The position numbers were made by a program, and so were the translations under genes. Below, piece by piece: positions 52,174 to 61,721 of a stretch of 64,000 nt of DNA. This DNA is from RUG100 sp050953405 (GTDB taxonomy: Bacteria; Bacillota; Clostridia; Peptostreptococcales; Anaerovoracaceae), in NCBI GenBank assembly GCA_050953405.1, contig JBMNMP010000002.1, positions 62,001-126,000 on the forward strand, written 5' to 3'. Below the pieces are notes generated by a model that searched no databases, was not told the DNA's origin, and worked only from the letters and a program-made list of their open reading frames with translations. Within the stretch, counting starts at the first letter, position 1; each line of letters starts with the position of its first letter.

Positions 52174-53802
52174 TTGAAATATATCGAGATGAAGCAGGCT
52201 GAGTTCACCAGGCTGCTGTCGGAGGTCGATCATATCTGCAGAGAAAATGATATCGAATACTGGATCGACTGGGGTACTCTGCTGGGCTGCCTCAGACACG
52301 AGGGGTTTATACCGTGGGATGATGACTGCGACATCACGATGACCAGATCCAACTTTGAAAAATTCCTCAAGGTCTACAAGAATTACTATAACGGTGAGCG
52401 GCTGGTACAGTGTCACGAGACCAATCCGGACTATCCCACCGTGTTCGGACGTTACATGGATATCAACACAGCCGAGATAACCGGCAACAGGTCCTGGGAT
52501 ATGGGCCCCTCCGGCATCTGCATGGATGTGTTTTTTGCGATCCCGGTACCGCCGAAGGAACCGGAGCGCAGCAGGATGCTCAAGTGGTATCTGGTCTACG
52601 ATGAATACATCAACAATATATACAGACACTGCGGACAGAGGCCTGAAGAATTCCACGGAGCTTATAGAAAGTGCTGGCTGGCCGGCAAGATCTTCGGCGA
52701 GGAGCGTGTCATCAAGTGGCTGGAAAAGCAGATATACTGCTGCAGCGATGAAGAATGCGAGGATTATATCCAGGCCAGCGCCGGCAGGAGATGGCATCAC
52801 TTTTACAAAAAAGAGTGGATAGAGCACACTGTCAGGAAGATGAATGACGGCATCGAAGTTTCGGTGCCCGAGAAATATCTGGAAGTGATGAGGAACGCCT
52901 ACACCGACGGCTGGAGATATCTGCCGGAAGAGCAGGAAGAAAACGGATACATCAGCAATCTTCACGTACCCTCCATGGCTTACAGCGACGACTACATGAA
53001 CTTCCTCGACCGCGATGAAATGCTGAAGACACGGAAAAAGAGGGCCGACTTTCTGGTGAGGAAAGACCTCAAAAAGCGTGAAAAGCAGCTGAAAGCTGTC
53101 AACTCGGCTCAGATCATGAAGGAGCAGGCACGGCTGCGCAAGGCGACTGAAGGCGTCGATATCAGGAAGCTGATCGCTGAGAAACATTACGCGCAGCTGG
53201 TGGAAATATTTGCGCCTTACTGTTCTCTGCAGCTGACAAAATCGCTGAAACAGTGGCCGGACCAGGTGATAGAGGTCAGCGATGATCAGGCTCTGGGGGC
53301 GCTCTACGCTCTCATTGAAGGAAAGTTCCAGTATTACAAGGCTGCGGAGCTGATACAGGTCTGGGAGAACGGCGGACGCGAGCTGACGCGTGAAATGCGC
53401 AAGGTAAAGCAGTGGGTCGGACTGATATCCGACATGAACCTGCATATAGACTACGGTCACTGGGACAAGGCGGAAGAACTGGTGAAAATCGGGCTGGAGG
53501 AATGGCCGGACACTCACGACTTCAGTCTCGGCGCGTTGCGCGTGGCTGTTAACAATGCGGACGACGCAGAGGCTCTCGAGGCCGCAGAAGGCGAGGCCCG
53601 AAAGCTGCTGCAGAAATACCCGCAGGACGGAGAGATCGAGAAGTGTCTTGGAGATGTGTACTGGGCCAGAGGCGATAAGGACAAAGCCAATGAGATCTAT
53701 GACGAGGCGCTGGAGCATACTCTGAACGGACTGGTCCACTTGGATATCAAGCACAAAAGGGAGGACGGAAAAGATGAACGAGATACAGAAGAGAGAATCT
53801 GA
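52174..53802 (+). CDS. LicD family phosphotransferase with a TPR-like C-terminal region
   Basis: 542-residue protein. The N-terminal LicD domain (about 1-290) has an intact core: IEYWIDWGTLLGCLRHEGF and IPWDDDCDITMTRSNFEKFL, with the aspartates needed for metal. The C-terminal part (about 310-540) is helical and ends in a segment like tetratricopeptide repeats (EAAEGEARKLLQKYPQDGEI, GDVYWARGDKDKANEIYDEA), which may bind a partner. Start TTG 52174 follows GGAGGAATAAC. It overlaps the next licD-like gene by 29 bases. Confidence 0.85.
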   Translation: MKYIEMKQAEFTRLLSEVDHICRENDIEYWIDWGTLLGCLRHEGFIPWDDDCDITMTRSNFEKFLKVYKNYYNGERLVQCHETNPDYPTVFGRYMDINTAEITGNRSWDMGPSGICMDVFFAIPVPPKEPERSRMLKWYLVYDEYINNIYRHCGQRPEEFHGAYRKCWLAGKIFGEERVIKWLEKQIYCCSDEECEDYIQASAGRRWHHFYKKEWIEHTVRKMNDGIEVSVPEKYLEVMRNAYTDGWRYLPEEQEENGYISNLHVPSMAYSDDYMNFLDRDEMLKTRKKRADFLVRKDLKKREKQLKAVNSAQIMKEQARLRKATEGVDIRKLIAEKHYAQLVEIFAPYCSLQLTKSLKQWPDQVIEVSDDQALGALYALIEGKFQYYKAAELIQVWENGGRELTREMRKVKQWVGLISDMNLHIDYGHWDKAEELVKIGLEEWPDTHDFSLGALRVAVNNADDAEALEAAEGEARKLLQKYPQDGEIEKCLGDVYWARGDKDKANEIYDEALEHTLNGLVHLDIKHKREDGKDERDTEERI

Positions 53803-55003
53803 ACTCCTGGAGGAAATAGCAGGCATCTGCAGGGAGAATGATCTCAGGTTCACACTCTTTGAGAAGACAGCTTATCAGGCTTATATAACCCATGAATTTG
53901 ATAGGGAAAGCTACATCATAGATATTGCCATGCCGGCTGCTGATGCGGCCAGGCTGGTGGACATCGTGGAGCGTGACCAGTCCGGCAGCAGGGAGATAGA
54001 GTCGTGGCTCAACAACCCGGATATGCCGGGCATGTATCTGCGATATGTCGACAAGACGACTACACTGCTGGACACCAGCCATGAACCGCGGTACCGGTGC
54101 CTGGGGATGTTCGTCCAGATCAGGATACTGCGCAATGTGAAACTGAACAGCAGGCTGGCCGGGTATGAACACGATCTGGAAGCGCTCGGCGTAGAGAAGA
54201 AGACCAAGAAGGTAGTCAAAGAGCTGCTGAAGATCGTGCCCAGGATGAAGTTCATCGGCAAAAAAAAGGCGGCCGCAGAAGTCTACCGTGCCGTCATGCG
54301 GGACGGCGGCCTTCATGATTTTGTCTACAAAGTCCCCCGCGGAAGAGAGCGCACATTTGAGGGAGACATATTTGAAAATATGACAGAGATGGAGTTCGCG
54401 GGGCATGATTATCCGCTGCCGGCGGATACTGAAGGATTTTTCCGCAGCAGGTTCGGTGAGAACTGGGAAAAGACTCTGCAGAAGCGCAAGGAAAAGCAGG
54501 ACAAGTTTGAAGTGGTTTCCGACACGACTCTGCCATACAGAGATTACCTTGAATATGCGGAAGAAAACAATGTGGATCTGAAGCATCTCATCAAATACAG
54601 GATGCGCTACCGCATCTGGAGAGGCCTGAAGATAAGGCCGCTCGATCTGGAGGTCAAAAATCACTGGCTGGTGGTCAAGAGGACTTCAGACAGGATCTCC
54701 TACTGGGAGCAGTACTATCCGCAGAAGGACAAGATCCTGCAGCTGCAGAAGGAACAGAAGTGGGACGAACTGGCAGAGCTGATGGAGCCTTATCTGCAGC
54801 GTGCCGAGTACTGGAGAAAGAAAAAACTGGGCTTTTGCTTTGATGTGCAGATTGCGGAAGCAGTCTTCGAGATGCTGAAGGCGCAGGGCAGAGAGGATTA
54901 TGCCGGCGAACTGCGCGATTTGATACCGCCGGAACACTTGAAGCAGAATATGGATGAATACCTCAGATCAGAAGGCGTCGATATCAGCTATGTAAACGAG
55001 TAA
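53774..55003 (+). CDS. Degenerate LicD-like protein
   Basis: 409-residue protein that resembles the LicD proteins before it in order of blocks (a helical EIAGICRENDLRFTLF start, a RESYIIDIAMP segment in the metal-site position, and a C-terminal helical region with KWDELAELMEPYLQRAEYW). It lacks the G-S/T-L-L-G loop and the D-D-D cluster. It is probably an inactive or regulatory paralogue, or a transferase with changed chemistry. GGGAGGACGG precedes ATG 53774, inside the end of the previous gene. Last gene of the operon; a terminator shared with the opposite strand follows. Confidence 0.65.
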   Translation: MNEIQKRESELLEEIAGICRENDLRFTLFEKTAYQAYITHEFDRESYIIDIAMPAADAARLVDIVERDQSGSREIESWLNNPDMPGMYLRYVDKTTTLLDTSHEPRYRCLGMFVQIRILRNVKLNSRLAGYEHDLEALGVEKKTKKVVKELLKIVPRMKFIGKKKAAAEVYRAVMRDGGLHDFVYKVPRGRERTFEGDIFENMTEMEFAGHDYPLPADTEGFFRSRFGENWEKTLQKRKEKQDKFEVVSDTTLPYRDYLEYAEENNVDLKHLIKYRMRYRIWRGLKIRPLDLEVKNHWLVVKRTSDRISYWEQYYPQKDKILQLQKEQKWDELAELMEPYLQRAEYWRKKKLGFCFDVQIAEAVFEMLKAQGREDYAGELRDLIPPEHLKQNMDEYLRSEGVDISYVNE

Positions 55004-55007
55004 TCTA

Positions 55008-55033
55008 AAGCGGGCTTCAAAGGCCCGCTTTTC
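55008..55033. terminator. Bidirectional terminator between licD operon and LTA-synthase-like operon
   Basis: AAGCGGGC / GCCCGCTT stem (8 bp, 7-base loop) with T after it and A before it, usable on both strands. Confidence 0.88.
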
Positions 55034-55040
55034 TAATGCC

Positions 55041-57608
55041 TTATTTCTGCAGGAAGAAGAATTTGTTCAGCCGGTGCCCGGTGTCCAGGAGACCGTTGTA
55101 CTGGACCATCTCGTATTGCTGCAGTTTTTTGCTGTACTTTGATTTGGCGTTGGCATCGTAGCGCCGCCCGTTCTTGTCTATATAGCACATGGCATCGACG
55201 ACAGGTGTCTTCTTGTAGATGTCCATCAGGTACTTGTCGTACCCGGTCATCTGGCCTCCTGTCTGCTGCATCAGATAAGCCGAAAGGAAATTGGCACTTA
55301 TATTTACATCCTGTTTTTCTTTGATGTCGTAGTTGGCCCAGATCATGAACGGGGTACGGAAGCGCTGCTCAGCTTCGTCTTCGGTGAGCTCCGTAGTCTT
55401 TTTCCCGAAGACTGCACTGTAGAATGCGCCTTCGACTCGAGGCTGGTGATCGCCAAAGAGTACGATGACTGTCGGTTCATCGACCTTGCTGAAATAATCG
55501 ATCAATCCGCGCAGCGCATCATCACTCTTCTTCATCAGATTGAGGAACTGCGCCGCTTCCTCGTAGTCCTTGTCGGTATCCGTGATGCGGATCCCGGCGT
55601 CGACAATTCCGGTCTGCTTTTTGTATCCCGCATGGTTCTGTATGGTCACATTGAACATATAAAACGGAGCGCTCCTGCCGCTGCGGCGGTATTTGGAATA
55701 TTCATCTTCAACTATCCTGTAATCCTGATCATCGGACACATAGTCGCGCAGTTTGTCAGGATCATCGAGATCCTCGAGGGAGATGAAATCAGTGAACCCC
55801 ATGTTGGGGTAAGCCACATTGCGGTTATATGATGTCTTCAGGCCCGGGTGGAAAGCAATGTCGCCACCGTATCCGCGCGCTTTCAGGGCATAAGTGAGCG
55901 ACGGAGTGCGTTCCTTGACCATGTTGTTGTAGGGTATCGAATGGAAGGGCAGGTACTTCATGGAATTACCGGTGAGGAATTCAAATTCGGTGTCCGCAGT
56001 CGAACCGCCGAATATTGAGGTGTGCAGGGTTCCCTTGATGGTGTTTTTCTTCAAGCTGTGATAGAACGGCATATAATCACGGTTGGTATCAAAGTCTCCG
56101 CATTCCCGCAGATCGGAATATGATTCGTTCATGACGACGATTATATTCGGCGTTTTCCTGGTAGCCCTGGTCGCCTTGACGATCTTGTCTGATTTGTAAT
56201 CGGAAACGGCTTTGGCTACGGCTTTCTCCGAATATCCGCCCGGCTTTTTCACGATCGAAGTAGTCAGGGTGACCACAAAGGAGAGAGCGTACCCGTGCTC
56301 CGTATAAGTTGCCTTGGGTTTGAAGCCGGATATCCTGATCTTGTTGTCGCTGATAATGCTGCTCTGGAAGAACACATAGTTGAAAACGAGACACCAGATG
56401 ATGAGTATGCTGATTGAAATGAGGCGCTTTTTTTTCGGCAGGCCTTTGATGCTCTTCATTCGCAGTGTCAGTGCCACCCAGATAGCCGTGATCACGATCG
56501 CCCACAGAGCGGCCTTGTTGAAGACGACCTCATAAGAGCCGGCAACCGCAAAGCCGGTGCCCGCATTGGCGATATCGTTGGCTACCAGAGGGGAATCCCG
56601 GAACAGTATGAGTACGTAATTGGTGATCGCAAAGAACAGAGAAATGCCGCAGGTGATAATAATAGTATATTTGACCCGGTTGCAGCACGTATAAGCCAGC
56701 CACCATACCAGTCCTATGATCAGCATATTCAGCCATCCATCCACGGTCCGCAAACTTTCGAAGAATTCCGAAGTGGTTTCGTCTGCTATTTTGCTGATGA
56801 TAAAGTAACACACGAAGGGCGTCAGGAAAAACATGATGCGCAGCGGTATGGCTGCCAGTTCCAGCTCGCGTTTTCCCTTTGCTCTGCGCCGTCTGTTGAC
56901 TGCATCCTGCAGTCTGCCCCAGGGCAACAATATCAAAATTATAGCAAACAGGATACCGGCGACAAATAAACTGAAAAGATTAGTGTTGAATTCTTTGTAA
57001 TATACCGTCGTCCGCAGATATTGAGAACTGATCTGCTTTCCGTCTACAGTGATCCCGGGGCCGCCGTTTACGGAGACATCGCTGATGGTGAGAGCAATGT
57101 CCTCATCTGAAGCGACGTTCCTGGCTTTGACGATCAGAAAATATTTTTCATCTTTGTCTAAGGGAACGCCGATGCTGCTTGAGGCCCCCTTCTCGGAGGC
57201 TACGATGTGACTGGAGTTCAGTGCCTCAGTGTCACCGTTGAAGGAGAAAAGGGTGACTGCATTGTGCGACAGCAGACTCGTCTTCAGAGCAGCGCCGGCC
57301 ACCTTTTTGTGATCCTTGTCTTCCAGGGTGACCATTACTTTGCCTTTGTCGCTGGCACGGTCCGGGTTCGTGAAGTACAGACCCACCATGCTGATGCGGT
57401 CCTCTGTCGCTCTGAACGGCTGGATTATCGTGTGATTACCCCTGATAGATATCTGCCTTGCGCTGGCTGCGGGCACGTCCGGTATGCCGCCGTACACATT
57501 TTTGTATAAGCTGGCACGTTGCGAAATCACGAAGATGAGACAGGCGACGAGCACCAGTGTCAAAACTATTTTTCTTGTCGGTTTATCTCTTAAAGCCCTC
57601 AAAATCAC
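55041..57608 (-). CDS. LTA synthase family sulfatase-fold transferase (second of two)
   Basis: 855-residue membrane enzyme of the alkaline-phosphatase/sulfatase superfamily, related to lipoteichoic acid synthase and MdoB. Order: one N-terminal membrane segment (about 13-31), an extracytoplasmic beta-rich region of about 180 residues, several membrane segments (about 215-420), then the catalytic domain. Motifs are IIVVMNESYSDLR (metal site near 490), FGGSTADTEFEFLTG with the catalytic threonine near 540, and VIVLFGDHQPR near 725. It is 200 residues longer than LtaS because of the inserted N-terminal domain. Start GTG 57608 or TTG 57602 (AGAGG suits the latter). It is co-transcribed behind its paralogue after 20 bases. 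Confidence 0.9.
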   Translation of the reverse strand: MILRALRDKPTRKIVLTLVLVACLIFVISQRASLYKNVYGGIPDVPAASARQISIRGNHTIIQPFRATEDRISMVGLYFTNPDRASDKGKVMVTLEDKDHKKVAGAALKTSLLSHNAVTLFSFNGDTEALNSSHIVASEKGASSSIGVPLDKDEKYFLIVKARNVASDEDIALTISDVSVNGGPGITVDGKQISSQYLRTTVYYKEFNTNLFSLFVAGILFAIILILLPWGRLQDAVNRRRRAKGKRELELAAIPLRIMFFLTPFVCYFIISKIADETTSEFFESLRTVDGWLNMLIIGLVWWLAYTCCNRVKYTIIITCGISLFFAITNYVLILFRDSPLVANDIANAGTGFAVAGSYEVVFNKAALWAIVITAIWVALTLRMKSIKGLPKKKRLISISILIIWCLVFNYVFFQSSIISDNKIRISGFKPKATYTEHGYALSFVVTLTTSIVKKPGGYSEKAVAKAVSDYKSDKIVKATRATRKTPNIIVVMNESYSDLRECGDFDTNRDYMPFYHSLKKNTIKGTLHTSIFGGSTADTEFEFLTGNSMKYLPFHSIPYNNMVKERTPSLTYALKARGYGGDIAFHPGLKTSYNRNVAYPNMGFTDFISLEDLDDPDKLRDYVSDDQDYRIVEDEYSKYRRSGRSAPFYMFNVTIQNHAGYKKQTGIVDAGIRITDTDKDYEEAAQFLNLMKKSDDALRGLIDYFSKVDEPTVIVLFGDHQPRVEGAFYSAVFGKKTTELTEDEAEQRFRTPFMIWANYDIKEKQDVNISANFLSAYLMQQTGGQMTGYDKYLMDIYKKTPVVDAMCYIDKNGRRYDANAKSKYSKKLQQYEMVQYNGLLDTGHRLNKFFFLQK

Positions 57609-57628
57609 ACCTCTGTTTGATAATTATA

Positions 57629-60286
57629 TCATTTGGTCAGATAAAAGAAATCATCCACCATGTTTTTCTTATCAATGAAGCCGTTGTACTGCACTTTCTG
57701 ATATTGCCTCAGCAGCTTGCTGTACTTGGATTTCTGCTTTGGTGAATATACATTGCCGGCTCTGTCCTGATAGTCGATGGCCGTGATCACCGGGAGTTTC
57801 TTGTACAGATTCATCAGATACTTGTTGTATCCGGTCATCTGGCCTCCGGTCTGCTGCAGCAGGTAGGAAGAAAGATAGTTTGCACTGATCTCCACGTTTT
57901 CTTTCGATTTTATATTGTAGTTCGCCCAGATCATGAAGGGCACCTGATATTTCCTGTCGGTCTCCTCCAGTGTGAGTTCATCGTCGCTCTTGCCATAGAG
58001 GCTTTCATAAAAGCTGCTACCGACCCTCGGCTGATGATCGCCGAACAGAACGATGACCGTAGGTTCATCTACGTTCTGGAAATATTCGATCAGGCCCTGC
58101 AGTGCGTCATCGGTCAGCTTGATCAGATTCAGATACTGCTCGGCTTCCTCTTCACGGACACTGTCATCAGATATTGTCAGGCTGGTCTTGACCACACCGT
58201 TAGAGATCTTGTAATCGCTGTGGTTCTGTATGGTGACATTGAACATATTGAAAGGAGCCTGCTGACCGGACTGCTTGTACTTTTCATATTCCTGTTCCAC
58301 CCTGGTGAAGTCGGCCTCGTCGGATACATATGAGCGGATCTTTTCAGGATTTTTCATGTCATCGATCGAAAGGTGCTTCTGGAAGCCCAGCAGGGGATAT
58401 ACGTTGTACCTGTTGTAGGAGTTGACCATGCCCGGATGGAAAGCGATGTTGCCGCCATACCCGCGCGCCCTGAGATCCCAGGCCAGAGAAGGCGTCTTGC
58501 TCTTCACCATGTTGGTGTAGGGGACCGAGTGGAACGGCAGGAAATCCATGGAGAATCCTGTCAGGTATTCGAATTCAGTATCCGCGGTGCTGCCTCCGAA
58601 TATGGAAGTATGCATGGTTCCCTTGATGGTGTTCTCCTTGAGGCTGTTGTAGAAAGGCATATATTCCGAACTGGTCTGGAAATTGCCGACTGCCCTGAGA
58701 TCGGAGTAAGCTTCATCCATGATGCATATAATATTCGGTGTTTTTCTGGTCGCTTTCCTGACCTTGACTATCTTGTCAGATTTATAGTTTTTAGTGATTT
58801 CAGCAACAGCTACCTTTGAATAGTTATCCGGCTTATCGACGAACGAAGTCCTCACGGTAACCAGGAACGACAGGGCATACCCGTTGTCCTTGTAGTTCAG
58901 TTTCGGTTTGAATCCAGATACTTCGATCTTGTTCTTCTCCAGAATATCGCTCTGGAAAATCACATAATTGAACGTAAAGCCCCATACGGCCAGCAGTGCG
59001 AGCACTGCGAGGCGCCTCTTCAATGGAAGACCCTTGTACTGCTTGAGGCTCAGTGTGAGACAGATCCAGATCGTCGTCAGCATGATCGCCCAGAGGCTGA
59101 CTTTATCAAATGTCAGATGATAAGTGCCCAGGACATCGAAAGCTGTGCCCACGGAACTCAGGTTTGTGGCGATGAAGGGGGAGTCCCTGAACAGCAGCAG
59201 CATGTAATTCACAAGGCCGAAACCGAAGGCCACTGAGATGGTGACCATGATGGTGTATTTTGTGCGGTTCCAGCAGGTATATACCAGCAGCCATATAAAG
59301 CCGATGATCATCATGTTGAGTGCGCCTTCAAGAGACAGCAGCTGATGAATGGCCGTCTTTGTAGTCAGGCCTGTAATTTTTGCAATAATATAGTAAGAAA
59401 CAAACGGTGTCAGGAAGAACATGATCCTCAGGAACAGTTTGTTGAGGTCGAGCGGTTTCTTGCCCCGTAGTGCTCTTCTCCTGTCATACGCCTGCTGTAT
59501 TTCTTTCAGCGGCAGCAGTATCAGCGCTATAGCCACGATGATAGCCAGTATGAAGATCAGGAACACCGACAATGTGAAGTGGTTGTACTGGATCGAAGCC
59601 ATGAGGTGTTCACCCTTGACGGCTTTGCCGTCCACAGTCAAGGTGTTTTCATCGTTGACTTTCTGCTGCAGCAAATAGACGTCGAAAGCGTCGTTGGTCT
59701 TCACGTTCTTTGATTTGATGACTAGATAATAGGCATCGCCTTTTTTGACATCCAGGCTCCTGTCCGTCTGCCCGGACTGCATGGTAGTCACGATGACATT
59801 GGAATTCAAGGCTTCGGAGTCACCGTTGAAGGAAAAGCGCGTGATATCGTTGTGCGCTATGAGGTTGGTATCCAGATGGGATTCAGCCAGCGTCTTTCCG
59901 TTCTTGTTTTCAAGGGATACGGTCACCGTGCCCCTGCTCTGATAGCTGTCAGGATTGTTGAAAAAGATCTTCGTCAGGCTCAGCCTGCTCTCCTGAGCAA
60001 TAAAGCGCTGTTTGATGGTCTTTGTTCCCTTCATCGAGATCTTCTTTGTGGTGACTGCACGCGCCTGGTAGCGCCTCATATCGTTGGTGACCGTCTCCGG
60101 ATGATCCTGGATGTTCGATCTGTGCGTCTCCGATATGAAGGGCACTTTGACGTCGTTCAGGAATACCCTTGATTTCAGGAAGCTGTCCTTCTGCATGAAA
60201 ATGAAAATCAGACAGGCGATCAGAATGAGCACCAGAACGATTTTCCGTGTTGTTAATGAGTCTTTAAAGCTAAATGATTTTGCCAT
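57629..60286 (-). CDS. LTA synthase family sulfatase-fold transferase (first of two)
   Basis: 885-residue paralogue of the following gene with the same layout: membrane segment (about 15-33), a large extracytoplasmic beta-rich insert (about 35-235, containing FNNPDSYQSRGTVTVSLEN and RFSFNGDSEALNSN), multiple membrane segments, and the catalytic domain with NIICIMDEAYSDLR, FGGSTADTEFEYLTG and VIVLFGDHQPRVG. In this copy the first metal-site residue lies in DEAYS rather than NESYS. ATG 60286 follows AAGGGAAATC and is preferred over an in-frame ATG at 60319 that would lie at the transcript start. The enzyme probably polymerises or transfers phosphoglycerol from phosphatidylglycerol outside the cell. 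Confidence 0.9.
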   Translation of the reverse strand: MAKSFSFKDSLTTRKIVLVLILIACLIFIFMQKDSFLKSRVFLNDVKVPFISETHRSNIQDHPETVTNDMRRYQARAVTTKKISMKGTKTIKQRFIAQESRLSLTKIFFNNPDSYQSRGTVTVSLENKNGKTLAESHLDTNLIAHNDITRFSFNGDSEALNSNVIVTTMQSGQTDRSLDVKKGDAYYLVIKSKNVKTNDAFDVYLLQQKVNDENTLTVDGKAVKGEHLMASIQYNHFTLSVFLIFILAIIVAIALILLPLKEIQQAYDRRRALRGKKPLDLNKLFLRIMFFLTPFVSYYIIAKITGLTTKTAIHQLLSLEGALNMMIIGFIWLLVYTCWNRTKYTIMVTISVAFGFGLVNYMLLLFRDSPFIATNLSSVGTAFDVLGTYHLTFDKVSLWAIMLTTIWICLTLSLKQYKGLPLKRRLAVLALLAVWGFTFNYVIFQSDILEKNKIEVSGFKPKLNYKDNGYALSFLVTVRTSFVDKPDNYSKVAVAEITKNYKSDKIVKVRKATRKTPNIICIMDEAYSDLRAVGNFQTSSEYMPFYNSLKENTIKGTMHTSIFGGSTADTEFEYLTGFSMDFLPFHSVPYTNMVKSKTPSLAWDLRARGYGGNIAFHPGMVNSYNRYNVYPLLGFQKHLSIDDMKNPEKIRSYVSDEADFTRVEQEYEKYKQSGQQAPFNMFNVTIQNHSDYKISNGVVKTSLTISDDSVREEEAEQYLNLIKLTDDALQGLIEYFQNVDEPTVIVLFGDHQPRVGSSFYESLYGKSDDELTLEETDRKYQVPFMIWANYNIKSKENVEISANYLSSYLLQQTGGQMTGYNKYLMNLYKKLPVITAIDYQDRAGNVYSPKQKSKYSKLLRQYQKVQYNGFIDKKNMVDDFFYLTK

Positions 60287-60311
60287 GATTTCCCTTGCCC
60301 TGTTATAAATT

Positions 60312-60329
60312 GTGCACATGAAAGTGCAC
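60312..60329 (-). promoter_or_regulatory. Paired GTGCAC elements in the 5' leader of the LTA-synthase-like operon
   Basis: GTGCAC at 60312-60317 and 60324-60329 separated by ATGAAA, just downstream of the reverse promoter. It could be an operator or a small hairpin at the mRNA start. Confidence 0.4.
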
Positions 60330-60336
60330 CTATGAA

Positions 60337-60365
60337 ATTATAAGATATAGGGTGCCTGCTGTCAA
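60337..60365 (-). promoter_or_regulatory. Promoter of the LTA-synthase-like operon
   Basis: Reverse strand: TTGACA (60365-60360), spacer 17, TATAAT (60342-60337). Perfect consensus, expected start near 60330, about 45 bases before ATG 60286. Confidence 0.85.
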
Positions 60366-60421
60366 ATAAGAAAATGATTTTAACCAGGTATAATAATGTA
60401 GTAATATAGGGCATACGAGGC

Positions 60422-60451
60422 TTGACAGCACAAATGGAAATATATTACAAT
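60422..60451 (+). promoter_or_regulatory. Possible distal promoter of recA
   Basis: TTGACA at 60422-60427 and TACAAT at 60446-60451, spacer 18, about 110 bases before the recA ATG. Confidence 0.5.
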
Positions 60452-60493
60452 AAGCTTGTGTTCACTAAGAGACATCTGCCCGAAGTGTGGGGG

Positions 60494-60522
60494 TTGACAA
60501 ACACTGTGGCAGGTAATATACT
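60494..60522 (+). promoter_or_regulatory. Main promoter of recA
   Basis: TTGACA at 60494-60499 and TATACT at 60517-60522, spacer 17, directly upstream of the LexA box. Confidence 0.8.
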
Positions 60523-60529
60523 GAGACAA

Positions 60530-60541
60530 GAACAGATGTTC
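60530..60541 (+). promoter_or_regulatory. LexA (DinR) SOS box of recA
   Basis: GAAC-AGAT-GTTC, the Gram-positive SOS box core (CGAAC-N4-GTTCG) lacking only the outer C and G. It overlaps the expected transcript start of recA. Confidence 0.8.
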
Positions 60542-60560
60542 TCTATTCGGAGGTAAGAAA

Positions 60561-61670
60561 ATGGGAATCAATAAAGATGATAAAGAAAAGGCTCTGGAAG
60601 CAGCCTTATCACAGATACAGAAACAGTACGGACAGGGAGCTGTTATGAGGCTCGGCGATGACAGTATGAAAATGAATGTAGATGCCATATCGACCGGATC
60701 GATTTCCCTGGACCTGGCGACTGGAATAGGCGGCATTCCAAAGGGCAGGGTGACCGAGGTGTTCGGACCGGAATCATCTGGAAAGACTACGCTGACACTG
60801 CACATCATTGCCGAAGCACAAAAGGCGGGAGGACGCGCCGCCTTTATCGATGCCGAGCACGCACTGGATCCCGAGTATGCAAAGAACCTGGGGGTCAATA
60901 TCGATGAACTGCTGGTTTCCCAGCCGGACTCGGGCGAACAGGCCCTCGAGATATGCGAAATGCTGGTGCGCAGTAACGCGCTGGACGTCGTGGTCATCGA
61001 CTCAGTAGCTGCGCTGGTGCCCAGGAACGAGATCCAGGGAGAGATGGGGGACACGCACGTCGGACTGCAGGCGCGTCTGATGTCACAGGCGTTGAGAAAG
61101 ATGACCGGCGTTATCAACAAATCGAACTGCGCAGTGATTTTCATCAACCAGCTGCGTGAAAAAGTCGGCGTCATGTTCGGAAATCCCGAAGTGACCACCG
61201 GCGGACGTGCTCTGAAATTCTACTCATCGATGAGAATAGATGTCAGACGTATAGAAACGATCAAGCAGGGCGACAAGATGCTGGGCAACCGGACCAGGGC
61301 AAAGGTGGTCAAGAACAAGGTGGCTCCGCCTTTCAAACAGGCTGAATTCGATATCATGTACGGCAAGGGCATATCCAGGGAAGGCGATGTGCTGGATTGT
61401 GCAGTCAGCGAAGGCATCATCGAAAAGGCAGGATCCTGGTTCAGCTTTGACGGCGACCGCATTGGACAGGGCAGGGAAAACGTGAAGAACTTCCTGGCCG
61501 AGCATCCGGACGTCATGGACAAAGTTGAAGGAATGCTGCTGGACATCATCAGGAAAGATGATGAAAAAGATAATGAAGAAAAAGAAGAGGACACCGCGGG
61601 AACTGCAAAGAAAAATAAGAGCAGCAAATCCGGCGTCAAGACGGATGCCGACGGAGTCATCATCGAATAG
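60561..61670 (+). CDS. recA: Recombinase RecA
   Basis: ATP-dependent strand-exchange protein and co-protease of LexA. 369 residues. Walker A GPESSGKTTL near residue 72, the VVIDSVAALVP Walker B region near 147, and the MAW-like and DNA-binding loops (GDTHVGLQARLMSQALRK; NQLREKVGVMFGNPE) are all intact. The C-terminal tail is acidic and lysine-rich (about 335-369), typical of clostridial RecA. GGAGGTAAGAAA precedes the ATG. It is controlled by a good promoter with an SOS box. It is not next to cinA as it often is in Bacillota. Confidence 0.99.
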   Translation: MGINKDDKEKALEAALSQIQKQYGQGAVMRLGDDSMKMNVDAISTGSISLDLATGIGGIPKGRVTEVFGPESSGKTTLTLHIIAEAQKAGGRAAFIDAEHALDPEYAKNLGVNIDELLVSQPDSGEQALEICEMLVRSNALDVVVIDSVAALVPRNEIQGEMGDTHVGLQARLMSQALRKMTGVINKSNCAVIFINQLREKVGVMFGNPEVTTGGRALKFYSSMRIDVRRIETIKQGDKMLGNRTRAKVVKNKVAPPFKQAEFDIMYGKGISREGDVLDCAVSEGIIEKAGSWFSFDGDRIGQGRENVKNFLAEHPDVMDKVEGMLLDIIRKDDEKDNEEKEEDTAGTAKKNKSSKSGVKTDADGVIIE

Positions 61671-61694
61671 CAATTAAGTAAGAAAAATATATTT

Positions 61695-61721
61695 CGGAGC
61701 GGCATCGACGCTTCGTTTTTC
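61695..61721 (+). terminator. Terminator of recA
   Basis: CGGAGCG / CGCTTCG stem (7 bp with one G-T pair), 7-base loop, then TTTTT, 25 bases after the recA stop. Confidence 0.75.
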
